11,002 nucleotides of DNA from contig DATKIY010000149.1 of assembly GCA_035543875.1 (NCBI GenBank), positions 1 to 11,002 of the forward strand, in the 5' to 3' direction. Under the pieces are notes generated by a model. The model saw only the letters and a list, made by a program, of their open reading frames with translations. It was not told the DNA's origin and ran no database searches. This document shows, one piece after another, positions 1 to 6,262 of the stretch (position 1 is the first letter of the stretch; every line of letters starts with the position of its first letter). The position numbers and the translations under genes were made by a program. The DNA is from DATKIY01 sp035543875 (GTDB lineage Bacteria; Actinomycetota; Actinomycetes; JAHEKZ01).

Positions 1-548
1 GAGCCAACCGAGGTCATCGCGACCACAACACCGCCGATGATGCCGATAACAATAGTGGGGACGGGGCGGACGGTGATTCCGAACACCGACAGCCCAGACT
101 GCGCCACCGTGCCTGCTGCCCGGTCTCGGTAGTACTGCCGGAGCGAAATGGTTGCTTTGGTCAGCATCGTGACCACCGAGAGCAGCAGGACAACGCCCAG
201 CGCAATCTTGATGGCATTTTGAACGGACTCGGCGTCGCCGAGTTGCTTCAGAATGAGGACACCGACTATGGCTGCCGGCACCGAGCCGATGACCAGCCAT
301 TTGACGAGCGTCATGTTGACCGTGCCGCGACGCAGGTGAACCCCAGCGCCCACCGGCTTCATGAACAGCGAGACCACGAGGTCGCTACTCACGGCAGAGA
401 GCGGGTCGACCCCAAAGAACAAAATCAGGATCGGGGTCATTAGGGCGCCGCCGCCCATACCGGTCAGTCCAACCACAAACCCAACTACGAGCCCGGCGAT
501 GACAAGGCCGAGGTCAAGGTCGAACAGACCGAAAATGTCGACGGTCAT
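1..548 (-). CDS. TSUP family (TauE/SafE-type) membrane transporter, N-terminal part
   Basis: Reading the minus strand from an ATG at 548-546 gives 182 codons with no stop before the window edge, so the C-terminal part is missing. The protein begins MTVDIFGLFDLDLG and is very hydrophobic. Residues about 15-47 form a first membrane segment with the glycine-rich motif GLTGMGGGALMTP, the hallmark of the first TSUP repeat. Further membrane segments lie near residues 86-102 and 115-132. A fourth starts near 165 and ends in MTSVGS at the edge, which matches the start of the second repeat. Family members (COG0730) export or import small anions such as sulfite, sulfoacetate or thiosulfate across the cytoplasmic membrane; the substrate here is unknown. 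A GGAAGG ribosome-binding site lies about 8 bases before the ATG. Two palindromes upstream suggest repressor control. The family call is secure; a sulfur substrate is an inference. Confidence 0.9.
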   Translation of the reverse strand, partial: MTVDIFGLFDLDLGLVIAGLVVGFVVGLTGMGGGALMTPILILFFGVDPLSAVSSDLVVSLFMKPVGAGVHLRRGTVNMTLVKWLVIGSVPAAIVGVLILKQLGDAESVQNAIKIALGVVLLLSVVTMLTKATISLRQYYRDRAAGTVAQSGLSVFGITVRPVPTIVIGIIGGVVVAMTSVG

Positions 549-608
549 TCTGCGTTCCTTCCAACGGGTGAGTGCCGGGAATGCCGGTCCGACGGTGCCT
601 TCTGGACC

Positions 609-632
609 TTTCCCGCCAACTTAGTGGGGAAA
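609..632. promoter_or_regulatory. Palindromic operator-like site, proximal copy
   Basis: Arms TTTCCC (609-614) and GGGAAA (627-632) are perfect inverted repeats around a 12-base centre. The element aligns without gaps to the one at 651-674, with 16 of 24 positions identical, including both arms. It covers the expected transcription start of the minus-strand transporter gene, a usual place for a repressor site. The regulator is not identified and is not evident in the window. Confidence 0.5.
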
Positions 633-661
633 CTGTAGCCGATCCTCTCCATTCCCGTCAT
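632..661 (-). promoter_or_regulatory. Candidate promoter of the TSUP transporter gene
   Basis: On the minus strand, ATGACG (661-656) resembles a -35 box (4 of 6 to TTGACA). It is followed after 18 bases by TACAGT (637-632), which resembles a -10 box (4 of 6 to TATAAT). Transcription would then start near 625 and leave a leader of about 75 bases. The boxes are individually weak. Support comes mainly from position: the -35 box lies inside one palindrome and the expected start site lies inside the other. Confidence 0.4.
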
Positions 662-674
662 ATTTAGCGGGAAA
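651..674. promoter_or_regulatory. Palindromic operator-like site, distal copy
   Basis: Arms TTCCCG (652-657) and CGGGAA (668-673) are perfect inverted repeats around a 10-base AT-rich centre. The element begins exactly 42 bp from the start of the copy at 609, close to four helical turns, so two dimers would bind the same DNA face. It overlaps the candidate -35 box of the transporter gene. Confidence 0.5.
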
Positions 675-832
675 ACACTCCGAAAGGCGCTGAATGGCTC
701 ATCGGCTGCCCGATTTCCACCGCCTTCCGGGGAGTCGTGCGCTGTCCACATGGCCGCCGCGAAGATCGCCGCGGAGGCCCCCTGGCGGCGACCCTGGCAA
801 GCAGCCGACTTCTTCTCTGACCAAGGAGCCCT

Positions 833-1240
833 ATGTCCAGCGGGTCATCAACATCAACGCGATCACCACGAGAAGCGCCAGCCGACGCGGCAGGAAGCCA
901 GCAGCGCAGCTCCCTGCCGACAGAACGGCTGAACCAGGTTCAGCTGGTGGGGCGGGTGGCGGCCGACCCGGTCACGGTCGAACTCCCGAGTGGCGACGAA
1001 GTCGTGACGCTTCGGCTCGTGGTCGAGCGTGGGCCAGGAGCTCGACGTCCGCCCAGTGTTGACACCATTGACTGCGCTGCGTGGACTGCAAAGTGTCGGC
1101 GGACAGCATCCACGTGGGTTGAAGGAGATGTCGTCTCGATTGAGGGGTCACTTAGGCGCAGATTTTGGCGAGGACCCCAAGGTGCCCAGAGCCGCTATGA
1201 GGTCGAGGTGTCGGCTGCGCGCCGTCTCAAGCGTGCGTGA
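833..1240 (+). CDS. Single-stranded DNA-binding protein (short actinobacterial SSB type)
   Basis: The protein has 135 residues and binds single-stranded DNA through an OB fold. Residues about 1-31 are a Ser/Thr/Pro/Arg-rich, low-complexity leader. The OB fold runs from about 33 to 132. It starts NQVQLVGRVAADP, continues with the strand VVTLRLVVER, then DTIDCAAW (the equivalent of the SSB 'D/W-hxhxxW' strand), WVEGDVVSIEGSLRRRFW (the 'GdxvxVeGrL' turn) and RYEVEVSAAR. It lacks the long glycine-rich linker and acidic DDDIPF-like tail of the housekeeping SSB, so it is more likely an accessory paralogue than the replication protein. An AAGGAG ribosome-binding site sits 4 bases before the ATG and fixes the start. 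The gene stands alone and converges on the DUF1015 gene with only 7 bases between stops. The main uncertainty is its cellular role. Confidence 0.82.
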   Translation: MSSGSSTSTRSPREAPADAAGSQQRSSLPTERLNQVQLVGRVAADPVTVELPSGDEVVTLRLVVERGPGARRPPSVDTIDCAAWTAKCRRTASTWVEGDVVSIEGSLRRRFWRGPQGAQSRYEVEVSAARRLKRA

Positions 1241-1247
1241 CGTCGCG

Positions 1248-2576
1248 CTAACTTTCGAAGGTTCGCATCAGCAAACCGGTGCGTGGCTTTGGCCCGAACG
1301 AAGTGGATTTGCGGGGGAGTAGCTCTCCGGCCGCGGCGCGCTCGATGACAGTCCTCAGGGTCAATGCCGGCAGTAATACGGCGACGCCCTCGTCGTCAGC
1401 AGCCCTTAGTGCGCCTGCAATGTCGTGGTGGTAGCTGATCTCGTGGTCGGGAATCTGCCACCGCACGGGCAGCAAATACTCGTGCAAAATCGCTGTGGGC
1501 AAGCACCGCCACTGCTTACTTCTGTCGGGTCTTGGCACCAGCGTATTGGCATCAAAAACGGTGAGTCCAGCCCATCGCAGACCATCGGTAACAACGAGTC
1601 GAGGGCTGGGCAGTTCGTCACTGGCGCCGTCAATGGCCTCGCTGTCGTGCAGCCACAGGAGTGCCGACTCGAGGCAGTCAAAGTCTTCACGCGACGTACC
1701 GGCGCCCAGTCGCTCCATGGCTGTACCCCAGTCCAGTCCGTGCACTCCTCGGTGGATGGCGCCCAGGCGCAAAGGATGTGAGCGGCCATCGACAACGAGC
1801 GCAAGTCCCCGGTCCCAAGCAGGCTGCGCCGAGTTCGGCACAGCCGACCCAGCTGCTACTTGCCTGCTGCGGGAGATCTGTTGGTATGCGGCGAAGCGAT
1901 GATGTCCGTCGGCGATGAGTGCTTGTCGCGTACTGATGTCCGCGTTGATGGAGGCCTGCGTCGCGGCGTCGGTGATGGGCCACAGTCGGTGCCGTGCGCC
2001 ATCATCGCTTGTCATTTCTATCTCGGGCGGGCTGTTTCGCAGCGTGTCGATGACTGTGCTGGTCTGGCTCTCGTCCGATCCGTTCCCGGACTTTCGCGGC
2101 CCAGGATCGTGAACCAGCAGGATCGGCTCGAGGTTTGCCCCAACGGCGTTCATGAGTTCAGCGCGATCTGCGACCGGTTGCGGCATCACGTCCTCGTGAG
2201 GCAGCACCGCGCTTGGTTGATTGACCGGAACAGTTCCGACGAAGCCAACCAACGTGCCAGCTGGACCTACCTGCTCGTATACCCAAACAGCGGGCTCGTC
2301 GTCGGTGGCCAAAACTTTGTCGGCGAACCAGCGATGCCACACGTTCGAGGCTTCGTCATAGCGGTTGCGGGTCCCGTCGTCGTCACCGATTTCGCGGGGG
2401 AGGATCAGACGTACCACGTTGTAGGGGTTAGCCGCCTCGAGTCGCAGCGTGCGATCAGGTTCAACAACGTCGTAAGGCGGGGACGTCACAGACGCCAGGT
2501 CAACGCCCGAATACCGCGTTGCCCGAAAGGGTTCGATCGACAACCCCGGTGACGCGGGACGATCGGCGTTGCTCAC
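1248..2576 (-). CDS. DUF1015 family protein (COG4198)
   Basis: The 442-residue protein matches the PF06245/DUF1015 pattern throughout. Near the N terminus TSPPYDVV (31-38) is followed by NPYNVVRL (50-57). HEDVMPQP (127-134) is the usual 'HE.t.p.p..dR' segment. ADGHHRFAAY (222-231) is the most conserved family motif, and PRKSTSFGPKP (421-431) is the usual C-terminal 'P.KST.F.PK' signature. Length is normal and nothing is truncated. No signal peptide or membrane segment is visible, so it should be cytoplasmic. The biochemical activity of the family is not established to my knowledge. The DGHHR motif recalls the ParB/sulfiredoxin-fold serine kinases, but that is only a visual resemblance. Translation starts at a GTG (2576-2574) that overlaps the stop of the methyltransferase gene, so the two are probably translationally coupled. 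Confidence 0.9.
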   Translation of the reverse strand: MSNADRPASPGLSIEPFRATRYSGVDLASVTSPPYDVVEPDRTLRLEAANPYNVVRLILPREIGDDDGTRNRYDEASNVWHRWFADKVLATDDEPAVWVYEQVGPAGTLVGFVGTVPVNQPSAVLPHEDVMPQPVADRAELMNAVGANLEPILLVHDPGPRKSGNGSDESQTSTVIDTLRNSPPEIEMTSDDGARHRLWPITDAATQASINADISTRQALIADGHHRFAAYQQISRSRQVAAGSAVPNSAQPAWDRGLALVVDGRSHPLRLGAIHRGVHGLDWGTAMERLGAGTSREDFDCLESALLWLHDSEAIDGASDELPSPRLVVTDGLRWAGLTVFDANTLVPRPDRSKQWRCLPTAILHEYLLPVRWQIPDHEISYHHDIAGALRAADDEGVAVLLPALTLRTVIERAAAGELLPRKSTSFGPKPRTGLLMRTFES

Positions 2577-3376
2577 GTTGGCATGCTAGGGGTCGTAGGT
2601 GTACGGGCTAGGTATAGGACCGAAGCGACCTCGCACACCACTGGGTCGGGTAGCACCTCAGCAAGAACGTCGAACATCCGCTGCCGTGCATCATCGGTCA
2701 GCATCCGGTACGGCGAGTGGGTCGCGAGGAAGCCTAGATAGTCACGTCGAGAATGAGTGCGAATCGCAGTGAACATCTCAGCGCGCTGGTCATTGAATGC
2801 CTGTTCCTTAAGTTCGCTACCCCACAGCCGGTCCCACAGGTGTTCAGAGTCGTACGGCTCCTCTCGCCAGTCGATGCTGGGCGCGTGTTCGGCGTGGGCT
2901 TGGTGGAACGCTTCGCGGATGGCTGAGTCGGGAAACCAGTCATAGTTACCGAACAGCGCGATGGTGCCGCCAGGACGCAGTGCGGCTGCTGCGCGCTGCC
3001 ACCTGGTCGACTCGTCCGTCCAGTGCCACGCCTGCGCGCTGAACAACAGATCGAAGGCGGCGGTTGGTTCATAGGCCTCAAAGGTCGAGACCACCACGTT
3101 CACATCGGGGTAGGCGGTGGTGCGGCGTGCTAGAACGGTGGCCATGTCTGGGTCAGGCTCTACCGCTTCGATCTCGAGTCCCGCGGCTGCAAGCAGCCTG
3201 GTCGCCTTACCAGTTCCAGCGCCCACCTCAAGGGCATGAGTGCGCGAGTTCGATGGCGCTTCGGCTAGGTAGTCGAGGATCGCGCCGATCAATGCGTCTG
3301 GATAGCTTGGCCGAAACCGGTCGTACTCGTCCGCCACCTCGCCGAAAGTCAGCCCTTGGACTCGTTCAACCGCCAT
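2573..3376 (-). CDS. Class I SAM-dependent methyltransferase
   Basis: Read from the ATG at 3376 the protein has 267 residues. It shows a Rossmann-type methyltransferase: AFE-like entry FGEVADEYDRFRPSYP (11-26), motif I LEVGAGTGKATRLL (49-62), the acidic end of strand 2 at EPDP (73-76), FDLLFSAQAWHW (108-119) for motif IV, and LRPGGTIALFG (133-143). The SAQAWHW segment is typical of small-molecule methyltransferases of the Methyltransf_11/25 type; the substrate cannot be read. The reading frame is open back to 3508, but the 44 extra residues lack family similarity. GGTGG (3385-3381) lies 4 bases before the ATG at 3376, so I prefer that start. Its stop overlaps the GTG start of the DUF1015 gene. 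It diverges from the S4/TPR/HAD run, with about 100 bases between start codons. Confidence 0.88.
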   Translation of the reverse strand: MAVERVQGLTFGEVADEYDRFRPSYPDALIGAILDYLAEAPSNSRTHALEVGAGTGKATRLLAAAGLEIEAVEPDPDMATVLARRTTAYPDVNVVVSTFEAYEPTAAFDLLFSAQAWHWTDESTRWQRAAAALRPGGTIALFGNYDWFPDSAIREAFHQAHAEHAPSIDWREEPYDSEHLWDRLWGSELKEQAFNDQRAEMFTAIRTHSRRDYLGFLATHSPYRMLTDDARQRMFDVLAEVLPDPVVCEVASVLYLARTPTTPSMPT

Positions 3377-3479
3377 TTGACCACCGTAGACGCTGAGAAT
3401 GACCGAGAGCGGGCAGGCGTTGGCTGGCCTACCAGGAGCCGGACGGGATGCTGAACGGGCAGGGTCGCAGAATGGGACC

Positions 3480-3710
3480 ATGCCAGATGTCGCAATCCGG
3501 GACGACATGATCCGTCTTGGTCAGTTTCTTAAGCTGGCGAATCTCGTTGACACCGGGGCCGACGTGAAGCAACTGTTGGAGACGCGGGCGGTGCGGGTGA
3601 ACGGTGAAGTCGAAACCCGACGAGGTCGCCAACTGGGTGTAGGCGATCTCGTACAGGTGGCTGACCAAGACTTTCGAGTCAGCAAGTCCAGTGACGGGCA
3701 TCCTGGTTAG
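3480..3710 (+). CDS. Small S4-domain RNA-binding protein (YbcJ/RqcP-like length)
   Basis: A 76-residue protein made almost entirely of one S4 domain (about residues 11-60): IRLGQFLKLANLVDTGADVK, then VRVNGEVETRRGRQL and GVGDLVQV. S4 domains bind structured RNA, usually rRNA or tRNA. Stand-alone versions of this length are often ribosome-associated, but the partner here is unknown. The frame is open from an ATG at 3399, but those 27 residues look like translated intergenic DNA; the family normally begins a few residues before 'IRDD.IRLGQ', which favours 3480. An internal ATG at 3507 with GGGA 4 bases upstream is a weaker alternative. It is the first gene of the rightward run, and its stop codon overlaps the ribosome-binding site of the next gene. 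Confidence 0.85.
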   Translation: MPDVAIRDDMIRLGQFLKLANLVDTGADVKQLLETRAVRVNGEVETRRGRQLGVGDLVQVADQDFRVSKSSDGHPG

Positions 3711-3716
3711 GAGGAG
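3709..3716 (+). promoter_or_regulatory. Strong ribosome-binding site of the TPR gene
   Basis: AGGAGGAG lies 6 bases before the ATG at 3723 and begins inside the TAG stop codon of the S4 gene. It is among the strongest Shine-Dalgarno matches in the window and fixes the TPR start. Confidence 0.75.
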
Positions 3717-3722
3717 CGCAGC

Positions 3723-4142
3723 ATGGCTGAGCTGGGCGAGTCGCAGGAGCCCGGACGTCCAGATGGTGACGTGTACGACTGGTACGTCCGAGGTCTCGCA
3801 TTGTTGGACGAAGGACATCCAGCGGCCGCAGCTCAACTACTGGTTCGCGCGCACTCGGCGGAGCCGGACGCCCGAAACATTCTCGAGGCACTCGCGCGGG
3901 CGAGGTTGACCACCCGACAGTACGAACAGGCGAGATTGGACTTCGCCCAGCTTGTCTCGATGCAACCCGACGACGACTACGCCCGCCTCGGCTTGGGGCT
4001 TTCGTTGGCGCGACTGGGACATTTCGAAGCAGCGGCCGAGCAGCTAGCCCTGGCGGTGGCCATGCGTCCTGACCGTGCCGACTACGAAGAACAGCTCCGG
4101 CAGGTCCGCGCGACGTTGGCTGCACGTGATGTCGCCGAATGA
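3723..4142 (+). CDS. Tetratricopeptide-repeat protein
   Basis: A 139-residue soluble protein with three consecutive helix-turn-helix repeats at about residues 17-50, 51-84 and 85-118. Typical TPR positions are visible: W20 with G24 and A26 in repeat 1, LARARLTTRQYEQARLDFAQLVSMQPDD in the second, and LGLSLARLGHFEAAAEQLALAVAMRPD in the third. TPRs mediate protein-protein contact; no catalytic domain is present and the partner is unknown. The location directly before the HAD phosphatase matches the TPR gene Rv1691 next to Rv1692 in M. tuberculosis (from memory), although this protein is shorter. Its stop overlaps the ATG of the HAD gene (ATGA at 4139-4142), implying coupled translation. Confidence 0.85.
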   Translation: MAELGESQEPGRPDGDVYDWYVRGLALLDEGHPAAAAQLLVRAHSAEPDARNILEALARARLTTRQYEQARLDFAQLVSMQPDDDYARLGLGLSLARLGHFEAAAEQLALAVAMRPDRADYEEQLRQVRATLAARDVAE

Positions 4143-5152
4143 AGCTGATCGACCAGGCTGATGGGCTGCTGCTGGACCTTGACGGAGTGGTTTATGTCGG
4201 ACCCGACGCCGTCCCAGGAGCGGTAGACGTCCTGCGCCGCATTTCAGCTCATGGCACCAGGGTCGGCTATGTCACGAACAATGCATCGCGCGACGCAGCT
4301 GATGTCGCAGGTCACATCAGAGCGTTCGGAATTGCCTGTGAGCCTGGTCAGGTCATTACGTCGGCTGATGTGGCAGCTGACTGGTTGGCGGGTCGCTATC
4401 CCTCGGGATCGCCAGTACTTGTCGTGGGTGGTGACGGGCTTCACCATGCAGTCGAGCGGTCTGGACTACGAGTGGTCACCGAAGCAAGCCAGCGCCCGAG
4501 CGCCTTCGTTCAGGGTTTCGGCCCGGACGTGGGTTGGCGGCAGTTGGCCGAGGCCACGTACGCCTTGAGGGACCAAGTCACCTGGGTGGCCACCAACCTG
4601 GACCTCACGGTGCCGACGCCTTCAGGGATTGCGTTGGGCAATGGTGCGCTCGTACAGGCGTTGGTAGCCGCTACCGGACGAACCCCCGATGCGGTGACAG
4701 GCAAGCCTGCGCCCCAAGTCTTCACGTTCGCGGCGCGACGTTGGGGGATGAGCCGTCCGTTGGTCATCGGAGACCGACTCGATACCGACATCGCAGGAGC
4801 GCGAGCGGCTGGCATCCCGTCGCTCCTCGTATTGACAGGCGTCACGTCGGTGTCCGAGTTGCTCACGGCAGTCCCCAGCGAGCGCCCTGACTACATCGGC
4901 GCCAGACTCGACTCGATTATGGACTCCCACCCGGCCGTTGAGACGTCGGTGGAAAGCTGCGTTCAAACGTCGGTGGGTCGTTGGCAGGCCAGCGTCGGCG
5001 ATGGCTTTCTGCGGTTGTCCGGAGACGGCAACCCGGTGGACGCGCTCCGCGCTGCTGCGGGTGCTTCGTGGGCCGCTCATGACGCCGGCATGATCTTCGA
5101 CAGGCAGGCCACGGTCGACCAGCTTCTTCGCCTTCTCGATGTTGACGGCTAG
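4139..5152 (+). CDS. HAD-IIA (NagD-like) phosphatase, likely glycerol-3-phosphate phosphatase type
   Basis: The 337-residue protein has a complete HAD-IIA core. Motif I is DLDGV (13-17), with D13 the expected nucleophile and D15 the acid/base. Motif II is VTNNAS (45-50). The NagD-type cap contains ATNLDLTVPTPSGIALGNGA (151-170). Motif III is the lysine of TGKP (187-190). Motif IV is GDRLDTDIAGA (211-221), where aspartates bind magnesium. By position and layout it corresponds to Rv1692, reported as a glycerol-3-phosphate phosphatase in glycerophospholipid recycling. Residues about 255-337 form a C-terminal extension absent from plain NagD; Rv1692 has a comparable GNAT-like tail. The exact substrate is an inference from synteny. 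It overlaps the TPR stop by ATGA and is followed closely by the small acidic gene. Confidence 0.88.
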   Translation: MKLIDQADGLLLDLDGVVYVGPDAVPGAVDVLRRISAHGTRVGYVTNNASRDAADVAGHIRAFGIACEPGQVITSADVAADWLAGRYPSGSPVLVVGGDGLHHAVERSGLRVVTEASQRPSAFVQGFGPDVGWRQLAEATYALRDQVTWVATNLDLTVPTPSGIALGNGALVQALVAATGRTPDAVTGKPAPQVFTFAARRWGMSRPLVIGDRLDTDIAGARAAGIPSLLVLTGVTSVSELLTAVPSERPDYIGARLDSIMDSHPAVETSVESCVQTSVGRWQASVGDGFLRLSGDGNPVDALRAAAGASWAAHDAGMIFDRQATVDQLLRLLDVDG

Positions 5153-5155
5153 CGT

Positions 5156-5455
5156 GTGCACATGACGTCGTTTCCCGAGGACTTCCCGGAAGCCGCACCT
5201 GCTGACCTGCCTGGCGGCGACTCACTGGCTGACACGCCGGAGCCGGGCGAGCAGTCCGAGCTCGATCTCGGTGTGATTGCCACTGGCGACGCCCGAGTCG
5301 ACGCGGCACTCACCGGCCTCACTGGTCTCAGCGATCGCCCTATCGGCGAACATCCTGCCGTGTTCGAGCAGGTGCACGACGAGCTTGCGCAAGCGATGTC
5401 GGAGTTCGCCGGCGAGTCGGACGTGCAGCCGGAGTCGCGCGCAACGGACGACTAG
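5156..5455 (+). CDS. Small acidic conserved protein between the HAD and tlyA genes
   Basis: A 99-residue (GTG start, 5156) or 97-residue (ATG, 5162) acidic protein with no signal peptide or membrane segment. Residues 1-40 are Pro/Asp/Glu-rich and probably disordered. The C-terminal half, from about 45, reads DARVDAALTGLTGLSDRPIGEHPAVFEQVHDELAQAM and should be helical. I recognise this 'R.D.AL..L..L...PV.EH..vFe.vH..L...L' pattern from small actinobacterial proteins encoded just before tlyA (Rv1693 position), but know of no assigned function. It begins 3 bases after the HAD stop and ends 3 bases before the tlyA start, so it is surely part of the same transcript. No clear ribosome-binding site is visible; the two starts cannot be separated from sequence. 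Confidence 0.75.
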   Translation: MHMTSFPEDFPEAAPADLPGGDSLADTPEPGEQSELDLGVIATGDARVDAALTGLTGLSDRPIGEHPAVFEQVHDELAQAMSEFAGESDVQPESRATDD

Positions 5456-5458
5456 CGC

Positions 5459-6262
5459 GTGGTGCGTCGCCGGCTCGATGCCGAGTTGGTCCGACGTGAC
5501 TTGGCGCGCTCTCGTGACCAGGCTGCCCTGCTCATTGCTGAGGGTCGAGTGAAGATCGCGGGAAGCGTTGCCACCAAACCCGCAACCCAAGTCGACACCG
5601 CCGCGGCAATCGTCGTAGCTGTCGACCCCGATGAACCCAACTACGTCTCGCGGGGTGCCTACAAGCTCATGGGTGCGATCGGCGAGTTTGGAGCGCGGGG
5701 CTTTTCCGTGACTGGCCGCCGCTGTTTGGATGCTGGGGCGAGTACCGGCGGGTTCACAGACGTTCTGCTTCGAGAAGGGGCTGCAGCTGTAGTAGCTGTT
5801 GACGTGGGCTACGGCCAGCTGGCATGGGCGCTGCAACAAGACGAGCGCGTGCAGGTGCACGACCGGACAAACGTGCGCTCACTGACTAGCGCCGACATCG
5901 GCGGTTTGGTGGACGTTGTGGTCGCCGACCTTTCATTCATCTCCTTGTCCCTGGTCCTGGCCGCGCTGGCGGACGTCTGCGCCACGGGCGGTGACCTCAT
6001 GCTGATGGTGAAACCGCAGTTTGAGGTAGGTAAAGAGCGTCTCGGCACGGGAGGCGTTGTCCGTGATCCAACGCTGCGGGCAGCGGCAGTCCGTAAGATC
6101 GCAGTGCGGGCAGCTGAGCTAGGTCTGGGTGTTCGTGGGGTTACCGCCAGCCCATTGCCGGGGCCAGCGGGCAACGTCGAGTACTTCTTGTGGCTTCGGA
6201 CTGATGCTCCACCGCTCGATATGGCGGCCGTCGATCAGGCAGTAGCGAAGGGACCAGCATGA
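5459..6262 (+). CDS. tlyA: TlyA, 16S/23S rRNA 2'-O-methyltransferase
   Basis: TlyA methylates the 2'-OH of C1409 in 16S rRNA and C1920 in 23S rRNA with S-adenosylmethionine, and its loss gives capreomycin resistance in mycobacteria. The 267 residues show an N-terminal S4 domain (about 1-60, RLDAELVRRDLARSRDQA then GRVKIAG), a short linker, and an FtsJ-like methyltransferase. The SAM-binding loop is DAGASTGGFTD (91-101). The K-D-K-E catalytic tetrad is visible as K69 (SRGAYKL), D157 (VADLSFISL), K185 (MVKPQFEVGK) and E241 (GNVEYFLWL), matching M. tuberculosis K69, D154, K182 and E238. Two GTG codons in tandem (5459, 5462) can start the gene; the first gives K69. The linker is PNYV where M. tuberculosis has RAWV. 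The stop overlaps the NAD kinase ATG. Confidence 0.95.
   Translation: MVRRRLDAELVRRDLARSRDQAALLIAEGRVKIAGSVATKPATQVDTAAAIVVAVDPDEPNYVSRGAYKLMGAIGEFGARGFSVTGRRCLDAGASTGGFTDVLLREGAAAVVAVDVGYGQLAWALQQDERVQVHDRTNVRSLTSADIGGLVDVVVADLSFISLSLVLAALADVCATGGDLMLMVKPQFEVGKERLGTGGVVRDPTLRAAAVRKIAVRAAELGLGVRGVTASPLPGPAGNVEYFLWLRTDAPPLDMAAVDQAVAKGPA

Noticed and set aside
545..751. Minus-strand 68-residue frame whose stop overlaps the TSUP start as ATGA
   Set aside because: It looks like a coupled leader ORF, but its body covers the proposed operators and promoter, most of it lies upstream of the expected transcript start, and no ribosome-binding site or conserved composition is seen.
694..1062. Plus-strand 122-residue frame overlapping the start of the ssb gene
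   Set aside because: It is an out-of-frame shadow; the OB-fold protein has the ribosome-binding site and the conserved sequence.
1250..1263. Near-palindrome AACTTTCGAAGGTT at the convergent ends of the ssb and DUF1015 genes
   Set aside because: It falls within the last codons of the DUF1015 gene, has one mismatch per arm, no loop for a hairpin and no T-run, so it does not support a bidirectional terminator.
1860..2552. Long plus-strand reading frame (230 residues) opposite the DUF1015 gene
   Set aside because: It lies entirely antisense to a strongly recognised family protein, has no ribosome-binding site or recognisable domain, and its length is a side effect of GC-rich codon use.
3377..3508. 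Extended N-termini of both the methyltransferase (from 3508) and the S4 protein (from 3399)
   Set aside because: The two extensions overlap each other on opposite strands, do not resemble their families, and the shorter starts fit family lengths better.
5222..5860. Minus-strand reading frame of 212 residues opposite the small acidic gene and tlyA
   Set aside because: It is antisense to tlyA, whose domains and catalytic residues are intact, and its translation shows no family features.
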